Source: Mycteria americana (taxonomy: Eukaryota > Chordata > Aves > Ciconiiformes > Ciconiidae). Taken from it: 64,000 bases of DNA. The translations under genes were made by a program, and so were the position numbers. The notes beneath the pieces are model-generated. The model had not been told where the DNA came from. It saw nothing but the letters and a program-made list of their open reading frames with translations, and ran no database searches. The stretch is taken from NCBI RefSeq assembly GCF_035582795.1, contig NC_134367.1:52855562-52919561 (forward strand), in the 5' to 3' direction. This document shows, in pieces, positions 24,101-34,895 of this stretch; within the stretch, counting starts at the first letter, position 1; every line of letters starts with the position of its first letter.

Positions 24101-27100
24101 AAAACAAGGTCTTACAGTAAAGTAAAAGATTAAAATAGATATTACTTTGATTACTACAGACTTGTCAGCTGTTCTATTTTAATGAAAAGCTATGCAAGAG
24201 TATGTACAGAGCTGAAGCTGTCTTTAGGAGTTTCATAGGATTTCCTAAGAATTCCTGCCCTACTGTAAAACAACTTTTCCTCCCAGTGCTCTCTGGGCTG
24301 GGTACTGCTGGGTACTAGCAAGGTACTGTTACTTGGTGGGATGGGTTGGTGGGATGGTATGCTTGTGGAGGCTGTTAATTGCTGATAGGAACAAGTTCTT
24401 GATGTAGTTCATTATCTCTTTAAATTGCTGTTATTCCTGTCCCAGTTGACCTGAAACAGCAGTATTGTGCTACTGCCTGATATGCTTGACTCCTGTGTTA
24501 AGACCCTGTTTTACCCCTGAAGGTAAAGGCTCAGAATAGACCAATAACTTGCATTCAAAGGTAGGGTTTTATCTGGCAAGGAAAACTTGATTTATAGGTT
24601 ACTTATTCTTCATTTCTCAGAAATGTTAAACAAAGGAGCATACATGATGGTTTGGAACTTGGTTGAGAGGGACTGTTGACTATTCATTTCATTACACATT
24701 TTAAGCATATTTCCTAAAAATAAATTAAAATACTTCTCAGTTCTGGTAGGTCTTCCATACTGACATATCTGGGTGGCAGTTTGAATGGAAGTTACTTGCA
24801 CTGTGGTGTAACAAGTCCATGCTGATAAGGCACTAAACATTGCAACACAGGTACAGGAGTAGATTGCTAAACTTGTTTGGTTTTTTTTGCATGTTCTGCT
24901 AGTCAAATACAGAACAAGCAGCTTGCTACCATTCAAGCATGGACAGTTTTTCACACTTGTAGATGTATTCCATTTTGATTTGGTATTCTCTGAGCATGTG
25001 CAACCATTTAAGATGCATGGTGCTTGCCTATTGGAGAAACTACTTTCAGTAGGTGTCAGTTATTTGAAATTTCAGGAACAGGATCTTACAGCTTTGGAAT
25101 GAAGTGGGTAATAAGCCTACATAACAGCAAGGAACTGGTCTCAAATGCATTTTCAGTTTTGAGTTCCAGTGGATGCAGGTCTGCTACAGAACTTAGCTAC
25201 CAATGATTGCCATGCACCATATTCTATATGCTTGGCTTGAGTATAGGGAAGCAATCTCCAAAGTGTTTGGAATTGTCCTGATATCTGGCTATGGGAAAGA
25301 ATTTAGGAAATAGTAATGCAATCCACATACTTCCCATTGAAAGGGGAATTTTGAAGAGCAGAAGCCCATGATAGCAATTCATTAAGAATTAGTCTCTTTG
25401 GTTTCCCTTTCTCAGCTGGAGGCTTTGCTTCCCAGTTACAAGTTCACTCAGTTATGAAATAGGAAGTAATGTTTTCAAGTATTTCACAGTTACTAACTTT
25501 GAAAATTTTTACTTGACAAAATGGGATTAGCTGCAATACATGTACTGATAATCATTGAAATACTATTTTTAAGGTGGATTCTTTGTTTCCACTTTAAGTG
25601 GGGGTGGATGTTGCTTGTCTCTAACTAGTAATGCTTAAATAATTATACAGATTAAAGAAAAGGAAGAAATGCAAGAGTTAGACTTCTAGTGAACTCAGGG
25701 TACTTAGTACAAAGTAGTCCCAGATGTTCTTCCTTCGCTCTGCTTTACAATGGAAAATGTCAAATACTAAGGTCGTCTTGTTTAAATAGATTATACCGAG
25801 ATCAAATCCAGCATGTTAGTGGCCTTTCTGTAGTTTTCTGTGCTTAACTTTAAAATGCATACAGGTACAGGCCAGTATCTCTGTAAAACTTCTCCCTAAT
25901 GTGACCAAGTCTCATCCTGGGTGCTGCAACCCTTTGTTAGTCTATTTTATGTATGCTTCTGGATCAAGCCTGACATCTTGTGTGTTTCTCAACTTGTAGG
26001 CTTTCTTCTGTAATGCTACTCTAATCAGATCAACTGATGAATTTGCTTGTTATTCCTGTAAAGGCTGAACGCATGAACATTTTGCATATGCTTAGCTATC
26101 CTTTCTGTAGTGGAATAGTGACAAACTGAGCAAAGCTCAAATACGCAAAGGTCTTGTGCAATTGCAGGTTTCAGCCATAGTACCTAAATACCAACTATAG
26201 TACTAATGAGCATAACTAGGGACTTTCTTTGCATGGTAGACTTTGGACTTAATATGCAATATTGTATTGTTGGTAGTATGCTGTACTGATCCTTTATTGT
26301 TGGACTACTTGAACACCAGAATTGTTACATCTTCCTCTACTAATATGTGATTAAAACTTAAATGAGCCATTTCTCTGAAATGTCTGCACTGAATTGCACT
26401 GCAGTGATACTTAAAGAAAATTAAGGTTTTGCCTGTCTGACCAGGTAAGAAGCTTGTGAAGGCTGAGATGTGTGCTCTTGCAAAGCCTGAGGTAGTTACA
26501 TACACTTAGACAAGTACAAAATCAGATTTGTAGTAGTATACAAATGCGGGGTTACTGCAGCTCAGCATCAGGCAATGGAAGGGAACTCTGCCTCAGCTTT
26601 CATAAATGCTATGTCAGATGCTGAGTGTTTCTTTAATGGCGAATGAAATATCATCAGTAGTGGTGCTGGAATGATTTAAACAGTTATTCCACCATACTAA
26701 ACCAAAGGAACACATGACCTAGTTCAGTTTACAGGAAGAGTATAACAGGATGTTAGAGGGAAGATACTAAGGCTGGCAAATTCATGCAGATGTGCTGTAG
26801 CTTCCACAGAAAATGAAATCCTTCAGTTCTGTCCTCAGCAAAATGGCCTGATTGTCTAGGAGCATTTAAATAGGTATAATATAAACTATTTCGCTCTTAG
26901 GATTTACCAGGTTTTTCAATGATGAGCAGATGCTTGCATTTTCATACATAGTTGAGTATCAGGAACAGAGCTAAACCCAGTCAATGACATAAGCGTAGAG
27001 CTGAATAAATGTGTGGGACTTTATCTGAGCATTAAAAACAAGCTGTTTTTTTTATTTGACATGCAGATTTGAGTGGTCTGTGCTGTCATGTCTATAGTTG

Positions 27101-30100
27101 CAGAAGAGTATTTCATCAAGGTTCACTAATGGGGGTGGTAGGGAAAACCTCACTCTGATTTTAAGTATGGTTTTAAGTTTGAGCTCAGCGATATGACTAG
27201 AGTCATATCGCTGAGCTCAAACTTGTTCAGATGTGCCCTTAATTATGAGGAATTTTAAGATGCATAGGATTCTCTTAAACTAATTTTTTATAGCTTCAGT
27301 CTGATCTAAAAGGAGGCTATAGAGTGAGTTTGGATGTTAAGGATGTTCTGGTTGACACCTGTATAAATATACTGGTTTAGTGCAATATACACTTTAAAAG
27401 GGAAAATCCTCAAGTATTAGTAGTAAAGGTACAGAATTCAGTTTCAGGAGGCATTCTCAAGTGAGGGACAAATTAAGGCGTTTATTTGCTGGGGTGTTTA
27501 GAGAAGCAAAGAACATTTGGATATTTTCAGTTATGTGTACAGCAGAATCTAAAACTTCAACTTTGCAAATGGATCAGTTTTCTAGGGGGAAAGATTGGTG
27601 GCTGTTGGAGGAACCCTGCTGGTAGAATTAACAGTGAATGCTCTGTCCTGAAGTACAACTATAGAGCTTTTGCAGTGTCAATCAAGGGAGAGAGGTCTGA
27701 CTCCTGAGGAAGGATTAAGGCTGACAGTTATATGGGCAGCTGAGCCAATCCAATAACTTGCTTGGTGATGAAAAAATTGCAATTCTTCTGGTGCTCCCAG
27801 CTGTGAAGGGTCCTGTAGTTGTTCTGGCTCTACTGATGGGCAGCTTAGTTTTATGCTGGGTTAGTAAATTTCTTGGTTCATGACTGGTCTGAGCACAAGA
27901 GCCAGCACAAACCTGCAGGTGGAATATGCTGTGGGAAGGGAGGGATGGGAGAAGTAAGGCAGCTGGCAGTCTTGTAATTTTGCAACTTCAGGAAGCTGTA
28001 TCTGTTCCTGTCTGCTTTATAGTGAATTTGACTATATTGGATTCTACTAATCTGGTGTAGGCACAAGACTGAAGTGACAACCAAAGTAGTTTTTTGCAAG
28101 TCTGTCACTTCTCATGAGTACTTGGAAGTCTTTCGGCTTAATTAAGCCCTTTGATTTTTTTTCAGTTTCTTACTCAGTCTACAAGGAATTTTATTAATGA
28201 CAGTAAAGAACTGAAATATTAAACTTCTACCACTATAGTGAAATGTAGCACTGTAGCTTCAACTTGTGCTATGTGAAAATAGTTCAATTTTCTTTCTTGT
28301 AAGTGTAATAGTCCAAACTATTTGCTATAAGTCTTTTGTTATTTTCTAGAGGTAGAAGGAATTCAGGATCAAAGAGGAATTCAGGTCATTGAGATGTACT
28401 GGTTTTTGGGGCTGGTTTTCAATTCAGTTATGGACTTGAGTCTAAGCTGGACAAATAAAACATGTTAATCTTAACTTGCTGGTTTATTACTCTAGTAGTT
28501 GCCAATGACTACTGTGATGGAAGTACATGGAGATTCAACCTAAAGCATACCTTAAGTTTAACAATTAATTTTATCTTGGCACAAGTGGGATGCAGGACTT
28601 AAAGCTATCCTGACTTGCCTAGTTAGAAGCTTGGGGTTGCTGTTTGACAGTTGTCCTTGTGCAGCAGATTACACTAACAGATCTTGAGGAATACTTAGCC
28701 ACTGGGAGCTAAGAATTGGATATTACTGTATTGTGTTAGACAGTTCCTATATAAAAAGTCCTCGCCTTTCGTGCTGTCAGATCCAGCAACTCAAGACGAG
28801 GTATAGTCTTTTTGGGCTATACTTTTTACCTAGGGTTCCAGAAAGCTTTAGTTTAACCTGTTTGTGCTCTTCTATAATTTCTTCACAGGATTGAGTGGGA
28901 CAAACTTCTGGAGAATGTGCATTGTTTGATCATAAGTGTGACAAAAACTGACAAGCAGGAAGCTTATGTACTCAGGTAAGCCATTAGCTTATTCTTTTAG
29001 TCTCCAAGTGGTACAAAAGTTAAAGCTGTTGTATGGGATCCACTTGGCTGAGAATCCAATCTTGGGTTAAGATCCTGCTGTTCATGACTACAACTTGCAG
29101 GGTCTGCTAATCATAATACTATCATGCTTCTGTTCAGTAGCAGAAATGTCTTCATAGTTACCAGTGTTTGTCTTTTTTCTTTAAAAGGATTAAGGACAGG
29201 GCTGTGGTGTTTCTGTACCTGATCATTGAATTTTATCCAGGGATAAATAAGTCTACCCAATTAAGAGGTTTAGGATTACTTCAGCAGAACAGTGCATGTA
29301 AGTGTCACTTTTAGGTCAGCAAAAACTGTATCAGTAGATCGCTTTTAACTCCAGATAATGCAATCAAGTGGAACAACTCTTGCAGCTGAGCAAAGGACAT
29401 CAGTTTTAACTCCAGATAATGCAATCAAGGGGAACAACTCTTGCAGCTGAGCAAAGGACATCTGTAAAAAATGTAGCTTTCCTGAAATCTTGGGATTTGT
29501 GTTGTGCCCTTACAACTAACTGCTGCACTACTTTTGCCATGTGTTTTTCATCTTGCAAAATACTTTCATGCTCTTTCTACATGAACTTTACAGACACATT
29601 GACATTCTCTGTTTTACTTCAGATTACAGAAACTGAAGCTTTTCTACTCTGAAGGACTGCCTTGAGGGCAAGGTTGGGCTAAGAGCAAGCTAGTCAAAGA
29701 AACTGTGCCGAAGTCTTGTTTCCACAAGCTTCATGTATTTGAAACAAAATTCTGAAAAGAATGTAATTAGTTACAACTGCATCCTGGATGAAATATAACC
29801 TTTACTTTGAATTCTTAAACAGCATTCCAAACTGAGTTAGTTACTTAAGCTAGATTTATTCCCATTGTTCAGTTACTTGGTGAGAAGATACTTGTTATAC
29901 ATGTTTGTGTTCTGGCTCTAGTATCATTGCTAATCTCCAGTTCAGTGGGACTGTAGTTAACTATCTGACTTACAGAAATTAACTATACATAAACTGTATC
30001 TTATGCAAAAGGCATACTGTATAGCTGTACCTATAGTCTCATTGAGACTTCCTGTCCCTGTGGATAGGTGCTGATTTACCTCTTCCCAGTAGTCAGCTTT

Positions 30101-33100
30101 CCTAGAAGATGCAGCCAGACAATTTATGAAATTCTGTTAAGGCTTTTGCCTTTTTTGGGTTGAGTTTCTCATAAGCTTTATTTCAGCTGAGAAGGTCAGA
30201 TTTCAAGTCTGACCCTGTTCTGTGTCTGGGTTGAGAAATTAAATTCTGTGTCTACGTTGTGTACTCACTTCACAGCACATTTGTATTTCTCGAATAGATT
30301 GAGGATATGTAATGCACGTAGTACCTCTTCCTGTAGTGTGGTAGCTGTGTAATATCACGCTTGCAGCAGGTATTTGTTTTGGGAAATCATAACAGCTCTC
30401 AAATGTTAGCTAAAATCTATTGGTTTGATCCATTTGCCGAGCATGTTTATGTACCATATGCTGAATGTTCACTTACAGTAATGCATTTGGTTGGGATAAG
30501 AACAAAGATCTAACCATTCTCCCCTGGCTTGTTTAATATAGAGCACTTAATATATTTCTAACACTTTTTTTTTTTACAGTGAGAGTAGCATGTTTGTCTC
30601 CAAGAGACGTTTCATTTTGAAGACGTGTGGTACCACCCTCTTACTGCAAGCACTGGTTCCCCTGTTGGAGCTTGCTAGGGAGTACAGTGGGTTTGACTCA
30701 ATTCAGGTAAGGTGCCAGAAATGCTGCATATTCCTTAGAATGTACAAAAAGCTTTTTACTTTTTGTAATTTGAATATTTCAAATTCACTGGCTTTATTAA
30801 ATATTTTGAAACTTCCTTTGCCATTTATGTATGCTTCCCATAATGAGAAGATTGTAATATAAGATTGCTTGCTCTGCTCTAAGATTCAGCCTTCTATTTG
30901 CCTCTTAAAGGATGCTAACTTACAAATGCTATTGTGCTGAGTTAAGGTTACTTAAGGGTGAAAGACTTCCATGCCCATATTATCAGTGTTGAAGTCACTG
31001 ATGTTTTCTTGTGGAAAACAAATGTGGAAGTAGGCTGTCTCCTGTAGCTTACAAATTAAGCTAGGGATAACCATATGCCTCTGAAATGGAAATACAGGTA
31101 GCAGCGTTTTGACAATGAAAACATAGGTTCTGTGAAAACTTATATTAAATGCTTGCTTTTTTCTAGATTTTTAGATTCCAGGTGGACAGATATATTCAGT
31201 ATCTAAGGTGCGCTTTTATTTTTTTCAGAGCTTCTTTTATTCACGTAAGAATTTCATGAAGCCTTCCCACCAGGAGTACCCACATAGGAATTTCCAGGAA
31301 GAAGTAGAGTTTCTTAATGAAATTTTCCCAAGTAAGTTCATTAACCTTCAGCAAAGTTGCACAGCTTGTGAGGAGTGACAAGCAGTACAATACATGCGGG
31401 CTGCCAGGCCATTCATTCAGTAGTCCTTGCAGTTCTGTGGCCGGCACCAGCTTCATCTGCATAAAAATCAAAGGCTATAAATACTTATTTTCTGAATTTT
31501 TGACACTAACTTGCCAAGATCAAAACTTAAATCATACTAAACTTGACACTCAACACCTTGTCTGAACTGAGGTCATCTTCAGACTTCCAAATAGTGTAGT
31601 AATTCAGTCTGCAGAATCCAGCTGTCACTAACCCTAAAAGCCTCATTAAAAACATAAAATAGTAATTTAAGAACTAATACACTGAAGAAAAATGTAAGGT
31701 TTTCTCAGAAAAGTTGCTGCACTAAAGATTGAATTCAAACATTTAATAAAATCTAAAACATACAAGAATAACCCTGAATTTCAACTACTGGCAGAAAAGT
31801 AGTAGTACTTAAGTACTACTATAAGTACAGATAAGTACTTGGAGTACTTATCTGAGTTATTTGAAAATAAATGCTAATCATAAATTCATTAAATAGATGC
31901 TTAAGAGTACTAGGGTTTCTGTCTGTGCATTGCTAAAGCTGTAATCTGAATTTCCTGCTAGTAGGCTCTGAACTGGGGTGTCCAGACCACCTTCTGAGGG
32001 AGCCTGTTTTTCTGGTTATGGGCTTTACATTCCTGAAGTTAAATGCCTGCTTATTTGATACAGATGCTGACTGTATCAGTGAACCTCTTAGTGTTCTGTG
32101 AAAGAACTTCATTCTACTATCTTTAAATATGAAATGAAGCTATCTCTTGCATAAAGGACCAGCTGTGGTATGCTAACTGGAGACTTTTTTGTCTTTTCAG
32201 ATGGAGCAGCTTATTGCATGGGGCGTATGAATTCTGATTGCTGGTATGTGAAGACTTTGAAATCTTTGGGGCTTACAGTAAAACTTAACTTGGTGCTGCT
32301 AACATTTATTACATAAGTGGTTTGTATTTTATATAGGTACCTGTACACCCTGGATTTCCCAGAGAGTCGGATATCCAATCAGCCTGATCAGACACTGGAA
32401 ATTCTGATGAGTGAGCTTGACCCAGTAGTTATGGACCAGTTCTACATGAAAGATGGTGTTACTGCAAATGATGTCACTCGTGTATGTTTGCTTGAAAACT
32501 AAGCATTTTTGGGAATGGTGGAAACTGGGCAACAAAATGCTTAACTTACCGTTTAACACAAGGGTTATTTTTTTGGTAGGAAAGATCTCATAGAAAATGT
32601 CAGGTTAATCTTTTGGGAGTAAAATAGATTTGACTCTAGAATGTTTTTGGGAATATAACTTCACATTTTCAATGCCCCTGCTTTAATCTATTGAATGGAG
32701 CAATTTGCAGTGCTTTGGGTGATTGGAAGCTTATCCTCTGAAAAATGGAGGAATAAGAATAAAACCACAATTGAGTAACTTCTGCTGAAGGATGGAGATT
32801 ACGAGGAGTAAGACAGACTGAAGATAATGAATGCCAAGGGATTCTAGGTATCAAAATTAAGGTTTGATCATGGAGCCATTTGGATGGGGGGGGGTGGATT
32901 TCAGGTCTAAGCATAACTCAATGGTTTTGCCTCCTCTTCTCCTTTTTCCAAATGGGAAAGTCCTGTGACATGAACAAGTTTGTGACAAGTACATTGACTT
33001 CATCTGGTTTTCCATCTTAGGCTTTGATTCTCATACTGTATTTGCTGTTGAGATTTGGCTGTAGCTCAAGTACTGTGTGGGAAATCAAAGTGCTTGGGAT

Positions 33101-34517
33101 TGCACTTCATTCTAGAGTATAAAGAAGTATGTTCTCACTCCAGAGTAAATGTAAACAGCTGTCACTTTGTGGATACTGGTTGAACAGGAGCTCAGTTTTC
33201 CATTTTAGTTGCAGAAGCAATTATGTATTAGATTTCTAAGCTGTTCCCTCATCTTGGAGGTACGCAGCTTGGTCTGTAAGAGGCTAAGTATCTGATAACT
33301 TGCATGCAACTTGGCACTCAGTCACTTGATAAGTGACAGGATGCAAAGCAAGTTCATCTATAGTGGTACAAATTATCAAGCTGACTTGTTATTGGGAGAA
33401 CTCTGGTCCCTTGAATTGGTGTTCGTTCTGCCTTTGAGTTAAATCTAAACGAGTATATGGATGCATGATAAACTGAGTGGTGTAACTTTAACTTCTATTT
33501 CAGATGAGTGGAATTCGTGACCTGATACCAGGTTCTGTTATTGATGCTACAATGTTCAATCCTTGTGGGTATTCAATGAATGGGATGAAATCGGATGTAA
33601 GTTTTACACTTACTGATAGTTAATGTTAAAATAAATAGTAATTATTTGGTGGTGGTAATATATTTTTTTTTTTTCAGGGAACTTACTGGACTATTCACAT
33701 CACTCCAGAACCAGAGTTCTCTTACGTTAGTTTTGAAACAAACATAAGTCAGACCTCTTATGATGACCTGATTAGAAAAGTTGTAGAGGTTTTCAAGCCA
33801 GGAAAATTTGTGACAACCCTCTTTGTTAATCAGGTGAGTTTTCTTGCATTAGCTTGTCAGCTCCTGAAATGCATTTAGACACAAACAAAGCAAGGCTAGA
33901 GATTTTTTTGTTTTACTGGGGCATTAGTAGTTTCCAGTTCGTCTCTGTTTGGATGGTAGTTTCTTTGGAAAGTAAAAATGCTCTTCAGTATTGCTTTGGC
34001 ATGCACTAAATCTGATCTCCAGAAAAACTTCAGAAAGATAAGGCAGCCCAGTCTCAGTATTCTAAGGACTTTCTGTGCAGTTCTGTAGAGGCATACTTTC
34101 TTGCTTTGGCATTTGTCTGGATTTGGCTGCAGCTGTCAGTTGTAGAAGCATTGCTGCTGTTAATGGTGATGCTGCCAGCTGATGATTCATACTAAAAACA
34201 GTACCATACATAGGTAAGAGTCGCTGCTTGGGATTGAGACTTCCTGCAGCACTGTCAGGCATGGGTTTGAAGCATGTTGGTAACAGTATCACAAGAACCA
34301 CACAAAATACATATTGTGCTAGTCCACCTTTAAATGCTACATTTAAAAAAGTAAATTTCACTTTTTTGTCTTCTAGAGCTCTAAATGTCGTACAGTGTTT
34401 TCTTCTGCCCAGAAGATTGAAGGGTTTAAACGTCTTGATCACCAGATTGCCCAATTCAGTGATTATAATTTTGTTTTTACCAGTTTTACAAAGAATCGCC
34501 AGCAACAGCACAGTTGA
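17997..34517 (+). CDS. AMD1: S-adenosylmethionine decarboxylase proenzyme (nine coding exons)
   Basis: The gene encodes a pyruvoyl enzyme that decarboxylates AdoMet in the cytosol, supplying aminopropyl groups for spermidine and spermine. Nine exons with GT-AG borders join into 1,026 nt, or 341 residues: 17,997-18,127; 28,889-28,975; 30,580-30,706; 31,229-31,331; 32,201-32,243; 32,337-32,481; 33,504-33,596; 33,678-33,833; 34,377-34,517. The chain self-cleaves between E74 and S75 (in LSESSMF), and S75 becomes the pyruvoyl group (human S68). Other residues by family alignment are F9, E10 and E13 near the active site, C89 (human C82), C233, S236 (human S229) and H250 (human H243), plus putrescine-site D181, T183, E185 and E263. 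Compared with human (334 residues) there are two extra residues at the N terminus and five in the loop around 26-34. The ATG context CACCATGA is good. Translation is probably controlled by the MAGDIS uORF, and the stop is followed in frame by the readthrough tail. Confidence 0.97.
18368..18383. repeat. (CG)8 alternating dinucleotide tract
   Basis: Sixteen bases of uninterrupted alternating C and G lie in the first part of AMD1 intron 1, inside the CpG island. Alternating CG is the classic sequence for left-handed Z-DNA under negative supercoiling, which builds up behind or ahead of polymerase near an active promoter. Confidence 0.85.
18577..18595 (+). other. Potential four-tetrad G-quadruplex
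   Basis: Nine Gs are followed by T, four Gs, A and four Gs. This can be read as four runs of four Gs with single-base loops, a very stable quadruplex pattern. It lies on the non-template strand about 1 kb downstream of the AMD1 start site. G-rich non-template strands downstream of CpG-island promoters are also prone to R-loops. Confidence 0.6.
27175..27224. repeat. Perfect inverted repeat, 24-bp arms, 2-nt spacer
   Basis: The left arm (27,175-27,198) and right arm (27,201-27,224) are exact reverse complements across all 24 positions, separated by AG. The arms include the GAGCTC and ATATGACT words. The repeat sits in AMD1 intron 1, where its transcript would form a 24-bp hairpin. It has no transposon ends or target-site duplication that I can see. 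Confidence 0.95.
28752..28828 (+). ncRNA. Possible structured RNA element (three-way junction) before AMD1 exon 2
   Basis: The 77-nt segment can fold with an outer stem of 8 bp (28,752-28,759 with 28,821-28,828). Inside it is one arm with a 5-bp stem (28,760-28,764 with 28,797-28,801) that continues into a 5-bp stem (28,772-28,776 with 28,784-28,788). A second hairpin of 6 bp has a 6-nt loop (28,803-28,808 with 28,815-28,820, one G-U pair). It ends 60 nt before exon 2. It lacks clear snoRNA boxes or tRNA promoter boxes. It may be a splicing-control fold or chance pairing. Confidence 0.3.
28889..28975 (+). CDS. AMD1: AMD1 coding exon 2 (residues 44-73)
   Basis: Acceptor ttcacag and donor gtaagc flank 87 nt encoding the conserved strand that ends in [15 protein letters not shown], leading directly to the self-cleavage site. 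The reading phase joins R44 at its start and S73 at its end. Confidence 0.96.
29343..29464. repeat. Tandem duplication, two 61-bp units
   Basis: Units at 29,343-29,403 and 29,404-29,464 are near-identical; the clear internal difference is T versus G in CAATCAAGTGG/CAATCAAGGGG, and there is one further difference at the unit end. The high identity implies a recent duplication. It is in AMD1 intron 2 and does not touch an exon. Confidence 0.93.
30580..30706 (+). CDS. AMD1: AMD1 coding exon 3 (residues 73-115), carries the cleavage site
   Basis: A long T tract and acceptor ttacag precede the exon, and donor gtaagg follows. It encodes [20 protein letters not shown] and onward. The E74-S75 bond is the autoprocessing site that creates the pyruvoyl cofactor, and C89 corresponds to catalytic C82 of human. 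The exon ends with the helix leading into FDSIQ. Confidence 0.97.
31229..31331 (+). CDS. AMD1: AMD1 coding exon 4 (residues 116-150)
   Basis: Acceptor tttcag and donor gtaagt flank the sequence encoding [19 protein letters not shown] and onward, a conserved family block. The last base is the first base of the N150 codon. Confidence 0.96.
31800..31854. repeat. Two adjacent palindromes built on AAGTACTT
   Basis: A perfect 22-bp palindrome with no spacer (31,800-31,821) is followed by an inverted repeat with perfect 12-bp arms and a 3-nt loop (31,828-31,839 with 31,843-31,854). Both share the word AAGTACT, and the intervening bases also contain AAGTAC. The pair lies in AMD1 intron 4. Confidence 0.93.
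32201..32243 (+). CDS. AMD1: AMD1 coding exon 5 (residues 150-164)
   Basis: This 43-nt exon sits between acceptor ttttcag and donor gtatgt and encodes [14 protein letters not shown]164 is split across the next junction. Its small size agrees with the family pattern, and frame continuity with exons 4 and 6 fixes the borders. Confidence 0.95.
32337..32481 (+). CDS. AMD1: AMD1 coding exon 6 (residues 164-212)
   Basis: The acceptor atatag lies only 93 nt after exon 5, and the donor is gtatgt. The exon encodes [11 protein letters not shown] through [13 protein letters not shown]181, T183 and E185 (human D174, T176, E178) form part of the putrescine-binding site that stimulates processing and activity in animal enzymes. 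Confidence 0.96.
33504..33596 (+). CDS. AMD1: AMD1 coding exon 7 (residues 213-243)
   Basis: The exon lies between acceptor atttcag and donor gtaagt and encodes [20 protein letters not shown] and onward. C233 and S236 match human C226 and S229, the latter essential in autoprocessing. The exon starts with Met where human has Glu. Confidence 0.96.
33678..33833 (+). CDS. AMD1: AMD1 coding exon 8 (residues 244-295)
   Basis: The exon follows an 81-bp intron with a long T tract, and the donor is gtgagt. It encodes [20 protein letters not shown] and onward. H250 matches human H243, which is needed in processing, and E263 matches the putrescine-site E256. The segment after H250 corresponds to the P/E/S/T-rich region proposed as a degradation signal in mammals. 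Confidence 0.96.
34377..34517 (+). CDS. AMD1: AMD1 coding exon 9 (residues 296-341 and TGA stop)
   Basis: Acceptor ttctag precedes [20 protein letters not shown] and the conserved YNFVFTSF block. The protein ends in a Gln/His-rich tail and TGA at 34,515-34,517, followed by TTA. The C-terminal end is typical of vertebrate AMD1. Confidence 0.96.
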   Translation, partial: SSKCRTVFSSAQKIEGFKRLDHQIAQFSDYNFVFTSFTKNRQQQHS

Positions 34518-34895
34518 TTAAGAATGAAGAAAAAACGCAAAAAGAAATCCCATATAGAAGGTGGTGGTTGCTTTCTAGTTAATGATTCAGGGGGCCATGC
34601 TTTCCACTCCCACCACCTTGTAGTTGTGGAAAGCCCTAGGTGTAATCATAGTATAACCATTTTGAATTGTATGCATTATTATATCAAGGAGTTAGATATC
34701 TTGCATGAATGCTCTCTTCTGTGTTTAGGTACTCTATGCCACTCTTGCTGTGAAATTGAAGTGCATGTAGAAAAATCTTACTGTATGAAACTTTACAACA
34801 CTTGTAAAAATGATTCAGGTAGAATTACACACAGTATAGTTTTTCTCCAGGTATCACCAAAAATTCCCCACAGACAAGGCTTTCGTCCTCATTAG
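34518..34895 (+). CDS. AMD1: AMD1 readthrough 'tail' ORF (in-frame 3' extension)
   Basis: Directly after the AMD1 TGA the same frame stays open for 125 codons and then ends at TAG (34,893-34,895). It begins with a strongly basic LRMKKKRKKKS stretch, goes on to a Cys/His-rich middle, and ends in PHRQGFRPH. Published work on vertebrate AMD1 (2018) describes such an extension. Ribosomes that read through the stop translate it and stall near its end, and a queue of stalled ribosomes may then limit output of the mRNA. The position, frame and length fit that element closely. It could be read as 3' UTR only. An internal ATG at 34,524 exists but need not be used. Readthrough in this species is inferred from preservation of the frame. 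Confidence 0.85.
   Translation, partial: LRMKKKRKKKSHIEGGGCFLVNDSGGHAFHSHHLVVVESPRCNHSITILNCMHYYIKELDILHECSLLCLGTLCHSCCEIEVHVEKSYCMKLYNTCKNDSGRITHSIVFLQVSPKIPHRQGFRPH

Larger units (their letters stand above)
18128..28888 (+). other. AMD1: AMD1 intron 1 (10.8 kb)
   Basis: The intron runs from donor gtccgt to acceptor ttcacag. The first 1.4 kb belongs to the CpG island, with (CG)8 and G-rich tracts. The rest is T- and G-rich on the + strand with no recognisable transposon. Notable contents are the perfect palindrome at 27,175-27,224 and the predicted fold at 28,752-28,828. ORFs here are short and not gene-like. Confidence 0.9.

Noticed and set aside
34062-34511. 149-codon minus-strand frame over AMD1 exon 9
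   Set aside because: Shadow of the real coding exon and its flanking intron on the other strand.
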